Source of the DNA: Silene conica
Taxonomy: Eukaryota; Streptophyta; Magnoliopsida; Caryophyllales; Caryophyllaceae
Reading direction: 5' to 3'
Assembly (NCBI GenBank): GCA_029255685.2
Contig: CM055316.2
Coordinates: 82,582,861 to 82,646,860, forward strand
Length of the DNA stretch: 64,000 bases
Part shown: piece after piece, positions 36,235-47,079 of the stretch
Layout: each line of letters starts with the position of its first letter
Position numbering within the stretch: position 1 is the first letter of the stretch
Made by a program: the position numbers and the translations under genes
Notes under the pieces: generated by a model
What the model was told of the DNA's origin: nothing
Database searches by the model: none
The model's input: only the letters and a program-made list of their open reading frames with translations

Positions 36235-36869
36235 GTTATTTCATAGGAATAATCCAACCTATGCCCTATCTTCTCATATTAACCCCTACTAACGATTAAC
36301 GGAGAAAAATCCAACCTATAACCTCAATTATCTTTCGTTGAACTTTGTCTATTTTTAAACTCTTAGGGGTCGTTTGGTTCGGCATGGGAAGATAAAATAC
36401 CCGGGAAGATAAAATTCATATGAATTTAAAAATCACGTGAATTAGGTAAATGTTGTTTGGTTGAAAGTAGTAACTTCAATCCATGCGGGAACTTCCAATT
36501 ACCTAGAGGGGGCTAGGTAAGCGACTTCCTACATAATGTAGGAATTAGAACTTCCATAGGAAGTTCTAATTCCCATGAATTGGGCAACCAAACAAGACTC
36601 ACTTTTCCCACTTCCCATGATTTTCCAATTCCCGTGATTTTAAAAGGCAACCAAAAGCACGTCACCTTAACTTACTTTTTGTTTTTCCTTCATCATGTAC
36701 AAAAATTAAGTGAAATGACGTGCTAGGCTACCGATAATAAGAGTTTAAAAATAGTCAAAGTTCAATGAAAGATAAATGAGGTCATAGGTTGGATTTTTCT
36801 TAGTTAATCGTTAGTATGGATTAATATAAGAAGATGGGACATAGGTTGAATTATTCCCATGAAATAAAC
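36235..36869. mobile_element. Mutator-like MITE with long TIRs and nested MITE
   Basis: About 130 bp at each end are inverted copies (left GTTATTTCATAGGAATAATC; right its complement with a few changes). A second element (36366-36660) with GGTCGTTTGGTTC and GGCAACCAAAAGCAC ends sits in the middle and is related to 355-665. I could not find a convincing target duplication. The sequence 36870-38580 is intergenic without a recognisable gene. Confidence 0.65.
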
Positions 36870-38625
36870 CTTTATTTGTGCTTGAGAGGTACTAGTAGCA
36901 TATCATCTTTTATATCTCTATTCAATTTAACCAAGTTTCATTCAATTAACTCCCTTTAACTTAGCTCCATTAAATTTAATTAAGTTTTTTTTTCAGTCGA
37001 AAAAAATAGGGGCTATGTTGTCTATGAAGTAACTCGTATAATACTTTGGGCATGTCACATAGTTTTTATAAATCTTTTTTCATAGTTTTTATAAATCTTT
37101 TTAAAACTTTTGTGTATATTTATTTACCTTTTTATTTCTTTATTATTGATACCGCTTAAAAGTTAAAGCAACTAGTCAACTACTCTCTTCACACACCTAT
37201 GTTTTCCCCATTTCATTAAAATACTAACCCACGTTTAATAGAGAAATGGAAAGAACATTAATGTATGGAGGGTGTACTATATACAAAATGTAATTATTTG
37301 ATTATTTCCATAACACAAAGTCAACTTACAAAATTTCCGTTAAGCATAACCATTTTTATAAATAAACCATTTTATATTATCATTGCGCGCATTTTCCTTA
37401 CGATATCATTTTTACTTCAAAAAAATAAAATACTAAGGGTATCAAATAAACTTATTTTAAAATCGTCTCTCCCGATACTTAGACCGTGTTCTTAATTTCA
37501 CCTCGTTTCATTTCTACTCAACGTACAGTTTATTTTCATACGGTTCAATTTAACTAATATCTTCAAAAATTAACTCTTACTTCAACTCTATTCGGTTTAG
37601 CAGCTAAATTCCGTTCAATTGATTTTAGTTCAAGTCTACTGAGATCCGGGTTCCCTTAAAACATCCAAAGGATGGACTGGGTTCGAATCTCTCTACATGA
37701 TAAGACTTGGCCACATGTCTTCCAATAAGATGTAATCGCGTGAATTGAGGAAGCTTACGTGATATGTGGTAGTTAACATGGTATTATTGCATGCCCAAAA
37801 AAATCAAACCTCATAGTCACAAAAAAAATTAGTTCGAGTAAACTCCTTTAAATTTTATTCCGTTTATTTCAACCGAAAATAACAAAACACCGGTTTTCAT
37901 ATAATTTTTCTATGGATCAAGACTCAAGAGGTGAGAAAGAAAGAGACGTAAACGGTGAGATTTTAATAATATTCAAAACCCAAAATTGCACTCCATTTTT
38001 TTCTTCATTATCTCATCATTCTTCCTCCATCTTCTTCATCTTTCTCTCCACTACTTTCCTCTCTTATAGGTTGCCTAAATTTCACCACTTTTGTCTAATC
38101 TTTCTATCAATCCTATAATTTATTCATTTTGATTTAATTACATATCATTAGTCCTGTAAATAAGCAGATTAAATTCATTTTTTTTTATTTTTGTTTTTCT
38201 TAATTCTGACTTTTTAGGGTTTTAATTTGTTAAAGTTTCAATATTTAGTTAATGGGTTCTAGAAAATTGTGTTTTAATGTTACATACTTGAATACTTGAT
38301 CAATTGATTGATTGTGTTCTGGGTTTTTTTTTTTATATTCTGACTTTTTAGGGTTTTAATTGTTTTTTTTGTACCAAAAACTTGTTAAAGATTCAACCTT
38401 TAGTTAATGGGTTCAAAAAAATTGTGTTTTGTTGTTAAATACTTGATTAATTAGTAAAAGGGTTTGCTAAAATTTGAGGTTTTTGAGAGAAATCATGGGT
38501 TGATACTTGAATTTGTGATCAAAAAGTTAATGATTGAATTGGGGGAATTGAATTGGAGAAAATTCAGTAAGAATAATTGAAAAGGATTGGATTTTGCTGT
38601 GTTTTTTGTCTTTTGGAAGGTACTT

Positions 38626-41600
38626 ATGTATAATGAAGGGCAAAAACCGGCAAACGGGTTCTTACCGAGCTCGTTCCGGGCGATATCGGGTTATCTGAGG
38701 ATTGTATCGTCTGGTGCTTCTACTGTTGCTTCTGGTGTTCGGTCAGCTGCTCACTCAATTGCAGTTGATAAGGGGGATAATGATGCTACTAGTGATCAGG
38801 TTCGGGTTTATACTCCCTCCGTCTCAGTCATTTGTTTATCTTTTACGGTTTTCCATGGCACTTTTAGTTTCGTGTAGTTGAATATATGTTGTAACTTGAG
38901 TTTACTTTAGGTTGTTGTAAGAGTGATTTAGCTATATTGACATTGCATATTTGGAGATTTTGTTGGTTGAGAATTGTGTTCTTGAAGTGTTTGTTTAAGG
39001 TACAAATGATTCAAGTGAGGGTTATATACTACTAATTCCATATGTTTGATCAAAATACACGTCACATATATTGAATGAACATTTGGAGTTGTCTTGAACG
39101 GGGGAGTATATGATATTGTGTAAATGGTAACTATATTGGTGGGTTGAGTTGATATGGTGTTTTGGACTTCTATGGAAAGGTTGTATTGTACATGAAGTCA
39201 TGAAGGATGGAATTGGTTTAGATTGGCTTTGGGATCTCTAAGGAACGAGAAATGTTATTGAACAATCGGCTTTATGGTTTGTGTAATTTCGAGCCAAGAG
39301 CTTCTTGAAGCTTAAATTTCCTGTGAATTGAAATGGTGATGTTGCCTAGGGTCCAAACCCTCCAAGGACGAAGCTTCTAACCGGTGTTTAGAGATGATTG
39401 CAAGTAACGGCATGGCGCTAGCAAGATTTTCTCTAAACAATTGTGTTACTTCTTGACTTAAAAGTTACAATCGTTGAGGGTTATTTGAATGGGTTTGAAG
39501 GTTTCTGCCACCATTAGGTTGCAACTATTCTAATATGAGTTCATCGTTTTGTTGCTCCTGGTTGCACGTCCCACATAAGATTTTTGTTATTGGATACTGA
39601 GGATCACGAAGGATTTATTGATTTTTTGGGTGTCTCTTATTTGTGAGGCGATGGCATATGTTGATTTGCTGCTTGATTCCTTTGTTCTTTGGATTTTGGG
39701 CAACATGCCACAGGCTCCTTAAAGAATAGCCAACACAAGTACAATACGGGATTGATGCTAAGCTTCCTCAAATCATGAGTTTGTGTTTGAAACACAGACA
39801 TTGTTTTCTGGATGACCATAATGAAACAAAGTTGACAGTATGTGCTCCCCTATATCACATTTGATCTTAGATCTATGCCTCTCTGGACTGTTAGCCTGAT
39901 CGGAAATGTTGTCTCTTTGAGCTAATCTGCTCTCATACTTTGTCCCAAGCTTGCCACTGGGGGTTGCGTGTTATCTTAATATTTTATTTCATACAGATTA
40001 CTCAGTGAAATGTTGTCTCTTTTATTTCTTGATTTTTTGCATTAGTAATACCTTATTGTGACAGAAGTGGAATTGATCTTCACCCTTTCGTTAGGGATTG
40101 CGTCCACTGTCATTTTTTTTACCTGTCACCAATCTTTGACATCTTTTCTCAAACCGAATAGCTTTACCATGTTTTGTTTTTTCTTCCTCTGGGATAAGGA
40201 CTTCATTAAAATTTATTGACACTTATGAAGGTGCTATGGGCTGGATTCGATAAGGTGGAAATTGAGAGAGATTTCACTCGGCGGGTCTTGCTATTAGGCT
40301 ACCGATCTGGTTTTCAGGTATGGGACGTGGAGGATACGCACAATATCCGTGAGCTGGTTTCTAGATATGATGGTCCTGCTTGTTTTCTGCAAATGCTCCC
40401 AAAGCCATCATCGACTCTAGTTCACGAGGACAAATTTTCTGACAGTCGCCCTCTGCTGGTAGTTTATACAGATGGATCGTTCCTTAAGGATGTGAAAGGC
40501 GCTTATCAGAATGGAAACATTTCTAAAATCCATGATTCTGACGCTGGGCTCTGTGGCCCATCAACTATACGATTTTATTCTCTGGTGTCTCATTCCGATG
40601 TACGTGTTCTGAAGTTCAGATCGCCTGTCTATTCGGTTAGATGCAGTTCTCGGGTTATTGCTGTTTCTCAGTCAGCTCAGGTATTTGTCATTCACGTGTT
40701 GAGATTTTCATGTAACATATTTCATTTACACAATTTAATTTAAAAGCATGATATTTATAATATGAGGTAATATGAGACGAATTTTGAAGCTCATTATGCT
40801 TTGTTTTGTTAGGTAAAATAATTATACTCGGAGGTGTAAAATATGGTGCAAAAAGGGGATTGATTATACAATTTTCTGAAAGTTCGGGTCATTTTGTTGT
40901 TTACTCCTTTAAAACTAGTCTGATTATTTAATGATATCCAGTCTTTTTTGCTCTTAGGTACACTGTTTCAATGCTGCTACTTTGGAAAGGGAATATACCA
41001 TTCTTACCAACCCAATTGTTACTACCAATCCTAGTTCCGAAGGTGTAGGATATGGACCGCTTGCTCTTGGTCCCAGATGGCTGGCATATAGTGGAAGTCC
41101 TGTTGGTGTCTCAGATGCTATTTCTGTTAGTCCACAGCAATTGACCACGTCAGCAACTTTCTCGAGTCCTGGTTCAAATGGCAGCCGTGTTGCTCTTTAT
41201 GCAAAGGAGTCGAGCAAGCATCTTGCTTCCGGAATAGCTACCCTTGGAGACAAAGGGTATAAGAAGCTGTCTAGATATTGCTCCGATCTGCGGCCTGGTG
41301 CTACTCACATCGTCCAATCTGGAGTTAATGGAGGGAAGTCCAATGGCTCTATCAACGGTCATCTGTCGCACACAGATAGCATTGGAATGGTGAGCATCTT
41401 TTGCTTTCGATTATTCTTTCAACTTTTTCAGTTTTTTTCCTGTATTATGTAAACTCACTTTTCAGTTAAAGGTGTGTATGATGATTGTGACTGTTATTGC
41501 TTTGGTATTGGCTATCTGTACAAATCTTTCTCCCCGCCTTCTCTCTTCTCGTTTCTGTCTCTTCTTCTAGTACGATTTGGATTTGGATTTGGATTTCAAG

Positions 41601-44303
41601 TGAGCACTCTACATATGTTGTAGGTCTTGATTAATACCCTTCCTTTTTATATCATACATCTCTCTGCCGTCTAAATGTCGGTCATTTTGCTCTCGCAGGT
41701 CATTGTGAAAGATGTTGTAACAAAAGCTGTGCTCGCACAATTTCGGGCGCACAAAAACCATATCTCAGCATTATGTTTTGATCCCAGTGGTACACTTTTG
41801 GTGACTGCTTCAGTTCAAGGTCATAGCATCAATGTTTTTCGTATATTGCCTGTTCTCCCCGGAGCTTCCTCTGAGTCTGATACCAGTAAATCCTACGTTC
41901 ATCTCTACAAACTCCAACGTGGTCTTACAAATGCGGTGAGGTTATTATCCTTGGTAGTTGTACTATTCTGGACTCTGAAGTCATACTGCTGCTATTCTTC
42001 ATATTTACCCTCTAAAATAGCCGAGTCTGATACTTAGGCCCTGTTCTTTCTGGCTTAATTTCAGCTCCTTTCAATTTTAGTTGGTTGTATTCCGTTAAGT
42101 TTTATTTACGTTCAATCAATTATTTTCAATTAATCTCTTCACACAAGTAACTTTTAATTCAAATAAATTCACTCCACCTCAGTTCCACTCAATTTAGTTC
42201 AATTAAGATCTACTTCAATCTATTCAATTCAGCTCGTTTCAGCCGAAAAGAACAGGGCCTTAGACACGCCCTAGTGCTGGATACATGTAACCTGGGTAAC
42301 ATAGTCGTAATCACTCTTGCTACGACGGGTATAATTTGGCATCTTTCTGCTGTTTACCCACATTTTTCCTTTCCTCGTTTGTCAGATTATACAAGACATA
42401 TCTTTCAGTGACGATAGCCGATGGGTCATGATAAGTTCTTCCAGGGGCACAAATCATTTGTTTGCTATTTCTCCATTTGGTGGACCTGTGAATCTCCAAT
42501 TTGCAGATGACAGTAATGGATCGGGATTCACAAGCAACCCAACGGTTCGATGGTCGCCTAAACCTACTGGGCAGATGTCCAATGACAGGACTCACCTCTC
42601 ATCCGGACCTCCGATCACGCTGTCAGTTGTTAGCCGGATAAGAAATGGAACCAACGGTTGGAGAGGCACTGTAAACAATGCCGCAGCTGTCGCAACAGGC
42701 AAGAACAGTTCTTTGTCTGGTGCTATAGCTGCAACTTTTCGTGTATCTGAAGATAATGATATTAACTCTTTGAAGCCAAGGTACAATCTGCTAGTGTTCA
42801 CTCCTGCTGGCTGCTTGATCCAGTATGCATTAAGAGTCTCTCTTGGTCTAGACACTGAAGTATCTCTTGGTCCTGGAAATGATTCAAAATTAGTTGTTGA
42901 GGCCACACAGAAGTGGAACATATGTCAGAAACGAAGGGAGCGAGATGATAATTGTGATATATACGGTGAAAACGGTAGTTTAGAGTCTAAAAAAATATTT
43001 GGTGACGGGACTAAAAATCTTAATGGTGCCTATCTCAATGGAAGACGTATATCTACTGGCTGCCCTGAAGAAAGAAATCATTTTTATATTTCACAAGCTG
43101 AGTTGGAAATGCACGAACAGCATTTACCACTTTGGGCCAAATCACAGGTATTGGAAATATTTCTTGGCGCACAGACCATTTAGGCCCTGTTCTTTCTGGC
43201 TTAATTTCAGCTCCTTTCAGTTTTTCTTCATTGTATTACGTTAAGTTTTATTTACGTTCAATGAATTATATTCAATTAATCTCTTCACAAAATTAGCTTT
43301 TAATTCAACTAAATTCACTTCACCTCGGTTCCACTTAATTTAGTTCAATTAATTTAATTCAGCTCGTTTCAGCCGAAAAGAACAGGGTCTTATTATGTTT
43401 ACCTTGACTTTTTTATTATGTTTCACGCCCCATTTACGTTTCACTTCTCTTTCGCTATATTTTCGTATTTTGGGGTGTGCGATCACCCATGAATGGTTCT
43501 GGAGGATGATTCGTGTTAGCCGACCCCAAATCGTTTTGGGCTTAAGGCTCTGATGTTGTTGCACAGACCATTAGTCTCCGGCCGGTAATGTTATAGATCC
43601 ATTATAATTTATGCAGATTTACTTCCACTCGATGATGTTCAATGGTGCCAAACTCGATGTAGAACATGCTTCAGGGGAAATTGAGATTGAAAGAATCTCC
43701 AGCTGTGCTATTGAAGCTAGACGCAAGAACTTGGTTCCTGTTTTTTATCATCTCGACAGTGCCAAGTCAGCAATAACAAGGTATTTCCTTGATCTCTTGT
43801 GTATAACTGTTTAGGGTCGGGTCATTGCGGGTTTGTCACACATTTCGTTTCAGATCACGTCATTTCGAGTTTCAGGACAGTTTAGTTGCTCCGCTTATCG
43901 AAATGAACAGTTTCTTGTGCTGATGTTGGCTAGCTTTTACTTGCTCAGTGTTAGTGCTCCAGATGGCAAGGTTGAGTCACAGCTGTTGCATCAAACATCA
44001 CGCGTTTCACAAAATGGACATCTTCATAAAAATGGCAATGCTCTTGGGTTGCCGACTGAAAATGGTGCTGAACTCCATAGTGAGATTGGAGAAGGCATTG
44101 ATGGTGTACTGAAGCTTGCAAATAAAACCATAGGCAATGTATATACCAATGACAGCCCTAAATGGAAACCAGAGCTTCAGATTGTAAATAGCAGAGATAA
44201 AGCACACTTGAAAATGGAGGCCAACCTCAAGTTTGTAAATAGTCGCAATGAAGACTCGAGAAAGGAGAACCAGCTTGAAGATAAACCTAATGAGTTTGAT
44301 TAA
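38626..44303 (+). CDS. ATG18H: ATG18h-type autophagy protein (WD40 PROPPIN with BCAS3 domain)
   Basis: Seven exons: 38626-38799, 40231-40680, 40958-41389, 41699-41935, 42386-43147, 43617-43780 and 43949-44303, about 857 residues. The WD40 part includes VLWAGFDKVE, GYRSGFQVWDVEDTHNIREL and HKNHISALCFDPSGTLLVTA. The central and C-terminal part (FYISQAELEMHEQHLPLWAK) is the BCAS3 domain found in plant ATG18f/g/h. PROPPINs bind PI3P on forming autophagosomes through an FRRG motif; here the equivalent site reads LQRG (residues 424-427), a variant of the kind expected in this subgroup. The tail is Asn/Lys/Glu-rich and poorly conserved. An in-frame ATG at 38587 would add 13 hydrophobic residues; I prefer 38626. 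ATG18g is the alternative name. Confidence 0.88.
42037..42259. mobile_element. Tourist-like MITE in ATG18h intron 4
   Basis: Inverted ends GGCCCTGTTCTTTCTGGCT and AAAGAACAGGGCC are flanked by TTA on both sides (42034-42036, 42260-42262). Body motifs TTTAATTCA and CAATTTAGTTCAATTAA recur in the other family members. Confidence 0.85.
43183..43389. mobile_element. Tourist-like MITE in ATG18h intron 5
   Basis: Second copy in this gene, same orientation as 42037-42259, with TTA duplications (43180-43182, 43390-43392). The right end reads AACAGGGTC, one base off the left end. It adjoins a SINE-like tail. Confidence 0.82.
43393..43560 (+). mobile_element. SINE-like 3' remnant in ATG18h intron 5
   Basis: The end GGGCTTAAGGCTCTGATGTTG resembles the conserved 3' tail of some plant SINEs. 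GCACAGACCATT occurs just before the adjoining MITE (43169-43180) and again at 43561-43572, which would be a 12-bp target duplication enclosing both. No promoter boxes are clear. Confidence 0.4.
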
Positions 44304-45372
44304 AGGTAAATTTGTTGCACTGGTAAAGTTATTGAGTGCTATGTTACTTCGACACTTCATATGACCTCACGTAACCGTGTCTGACACTCGATCCTTAGAC
44401 ATTGGTATGACACTCAGACACTTCATTTTAGACCAAAAACTTAGAACTCTTTTCATAACATAGCCGTGTTCCCGTGTCCGACACTTGGATACATACCCGT
44501 GTCCGACCCTTCAAGCCGAGTAACATAGATCGAGTGGGCACTCATGGTTTGCTCTATTTGTTTGGACGGAATCACGTAAGTGGTGAATGAAAACTAGGTT
44601 GGTTAGTTCATAAACTTTACCATATAGCTCATATTCTTTCTAATAAAGCTCGGAATTTCTGTTAAAAAGCTCAAAATATGTACAGTATATTGTATACCTC
44701 TGGTGGTATAATCCACTCATTGTTGTTTCAAACGCGCTAAATATTTTTTATGGTGTTGGTTATGTTTCAACCTCTAAAATTTCTCGCTTCCTAAATAATT
44801 TTGCAGGTATTGGCATTCTTTTATTCGTGTGGCGCTTGTGAAGTAAAGTGTGATATCTATATTTCCGGTGGAATATGTAAAGAAAAATGAGGCTTATCTG
44901 CTGGGACCAATATAGCCCCATTGATATCTTTTGTGATGTTTCTTCTATTGAATTTGTATATAATAGTTGCGAGTTTATCTAATAAAGTAGTTAGTCGAAC
45001 TCTGTAAATATTAGCTGCTATAACTCGTGTCTCCGTCTCTTCTCTTCTGCAAACATTTTGCTCGTGAATTTGTTCCAGCCTGATTCGTGGAGCCATCTTT
45101 GTTCATGGTTCGAGAACTAACTGTAATTTATGAAATCATATTGCTTGATACTCTCTACCTCTTTATCTTGGTTCGGTCAGTCGCATGTCTCGCAACTCAA
45201 CTTACTATACATCTTCAAATGCAGGATGCTCCGTTTTGGAGACATATCCGATTACAATCTGGTTGCTCATTAATATGGATGCGATGGTGAGGAACTCTAG
45301 ATATAATTCGCCTGTTCCGGTTTTTGAACTCGTATTTGATATTCTTTGCGTACACACTACACAATACACTTA
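44304..45372 (+). other. ATG18h 3' UTR and downstream spacer
   Basis: Directly after the stop, AAAGGTAAATTTG could be a donor and TTTTGCAG near 44805 an acceptor, so the 3' UTR may be spliced. Inside (44334-44528) is a MITE with ends GCTATGTTACTTCGACAC and GAGTAACATAG. No further gene is visible up to 45372. Confidence 0.4.
44334..44528. mobile_element. MITE with CTATGTTACT ends
   Basis: Inverted ends CTATGTTACT and AGTAACATAG are perfect over 10 bp, and CCGTGTCCGACACT motifs lie inside. It is related to 12663-12850 in FIE intron 1. The superfamily is unsure. Confidence 0.6.
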
Positions 45373-45668
45373 GGCTCCGTTTGGCAGCGCACTTCAGGTA
45401 CCTGATTTGCCTGAAATAGCTTTTTTTCCAAAAGAATCAGGTATCTTATTTTTTCGGGAGTGTTTGGCGATCAAATAAGCTACCTGAAATGAAATGCTAC
45501 CTTGTAAATAATTATTATATCATTTTCTATCATTTCACTAAAATAAGCTACCTTTTCAGTTAGTTTGCCATACAGTTTTTTATATAATCAGTCAGCTTAT
45601 CATCTCCTAATTTTCAGCTACATTTTCAGGTTTCAGGTAGTTTTTCGGCTCGTTTGCCAAACAGAGCC
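45373..45668. mobile_element. Tourist-like MITE
   Basis: Ends GGCTCCGTTTGGCA and TGCCAAACAGAGCC are inverted with one mismatch and flanked by TTA (45370-45372, 45669-45671). The interior is rich in TTCAGGTA and TACCTGAA motifs. It lies between ATG18h and the DUF1995 gene. Confidence 0.82.
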
Positions 45669-45746
45669 TTATACTGTTATCTAAAACCATAATTAAGCAT
45701 ATCTTATTCAATGTTCTAATGCGCGATAAAAACCCGAGATCAACAA

Positions 45747-46754
45747 TTAACTTGATTTCTTCCCTGTTACATTGGAAACTAAATCTTTCAAAAATTTAGC
45801 AGACTTAGTGATGGGCGAATTAACCGCCATCAAATTATACAAAACATTCTCGACCTCAATAATCGAAGGCCTGGTTTTAAATCTCGAAACCACCTTCAGT
45901 CGATTCCCGTCTTCTTCTTCGACTAAAACATTCCAATTCTCGCCACTGACGACACCGTCTCTAACAAACTTAAAAACCACCCCTTTTCGCTTACTCAACA
46001 ACCCTCTAACTTCCAACCCTAAAAACGCGTATATAACATCAAACGAGCCAACAAAATTTCTCGAATCACCAAACCCTTCCTCGTCCTCAAACGCCCATTT
46101 AGGATTGAACAACACCAAAGGCCTTGGATCTACATTGTCACTAACTAACTTCATTACCGTTAGTTGAGAAGAATTTGGCGCCAAAAACACAGCCACGTCA
46201 GCAGAATTCAAAATTCTGTTATCAACGGTCATAACAGAATTTAACTCCACATGTTCAAACATCCCTTCAAAAACCCTAATTCCGATACCCAATGTATTAG
46301 CATTAGGCCATACGAGCAACATTTTAACGGTCGCGCCTTTTCTCTTCACTTGATTATTCCCAAAAATCTCGAAAACAAGTTGAGCAAGCGACTCGGGAGA
46401 ATCATCTATAACGGGTATTTCTACCCTAAACCGTGCTTGTTTTTGTTTCTTAATTTTACCGGTAAGTTTAGGGTTGTTAAGCGGCTTTTGCAAGGCCGCC
46501 GTGAGGCTAGTTTTCGCTTGCAAAATGGCATCGTCTTTGGAAATTGGAGGTGTAGGTGAAGATGAAAGCGAAGAATTAATCGTAAGACGTTTACTATTAT
46601 TATTATTATTATTACTATTACTATTATTATTACTATAACGCAATAAAGTTGTTAATGATGGGTTTTTTAGGTAATTAAAATTGAATTTTGGGTGCGAAAT
46701 TGGAGGATTAATATTTATGGATTGAATGTGGATTTTGAGAAGATTTGTTGCCAT
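45747..46754 (-). CDS. DUF1995-domain protein, probably plastid-targeted
   Basis: A single exon of 335 codons. The first 70 or so residues are rich in Ser, Asn, Thr and Leu with few acidic residues, as in a chloroplast transit peptide, and include an Asn run coded by an ATT microsatellite (46590-46640). The domain starts near residue 77 (SKDDAILQAKTSLTAALQKP) and runs through DSADV-like and LVLFNPKWAFEDEEGFGD blocks, which are typical of DUF1995. Members include LPA3, which helps photosystem II assembly, and the C-terminal part of a plastid adenylate kinase; the exact role of this one is unknown. The ATG at 46754 is the only sensible start. Confidence 0.8.
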   Translation of the reverse strand: MATNLLKIHIQSININPPISHPKFNFNYLKNPSLTTLLRYSNNNSNSNNNNNNSKRLTINSSLSSSPTPPISKDDAILQAKTSLTAALQKPLNNPKLTGKIKKQKQARFRVEIPVIDDSPESLAQLVFEIFGNNQVKRKGATVKMLLVWPNANTLGIGIRVFEGMFEHVELNSVMTVDNRILNSADVAVFLAPNSSQLTVMKLVSDNVDPRPLVLFNPKWAFEDEEGFGDSRNFVGSFDVIYAFLGLEVRGLLSKRKGVVFKFVRDGVVSGENWNVLVEEEDGNRLKVVSRFKTRPSIIEVENVLYNLMAVNSPITKSAKFLKDLVSNVTGKKSS

Positions 46755-47079
46755 GGAAAAATATTTTAATTTGATTATTGAAGTTTTGAAAGGGTGTTAA
46801 ATTCTTCATATAGAATTTTAGAAGATATTTGATAATTTGATAAGATAGATATGTCGATAAGGTTGAGAGAGTATTTTAGCCTCACATTTTTGCAATTTTT
46901 TTTTGTTTTGGGTTATTTATTGTTGAAGAGATGAGACTAGTAGTTCCGGAGTAAGACTTAAAGAGGCCCTTAAGCCCAATAACTGGTTATGGAATATGAT
47001 TTTTTTTTTCTTTTATGAATCTTTTTAAGACTCGGGTTTTTGGAGGGAAAAAATTAAAATGAGTACGGTTGTGTGACTT

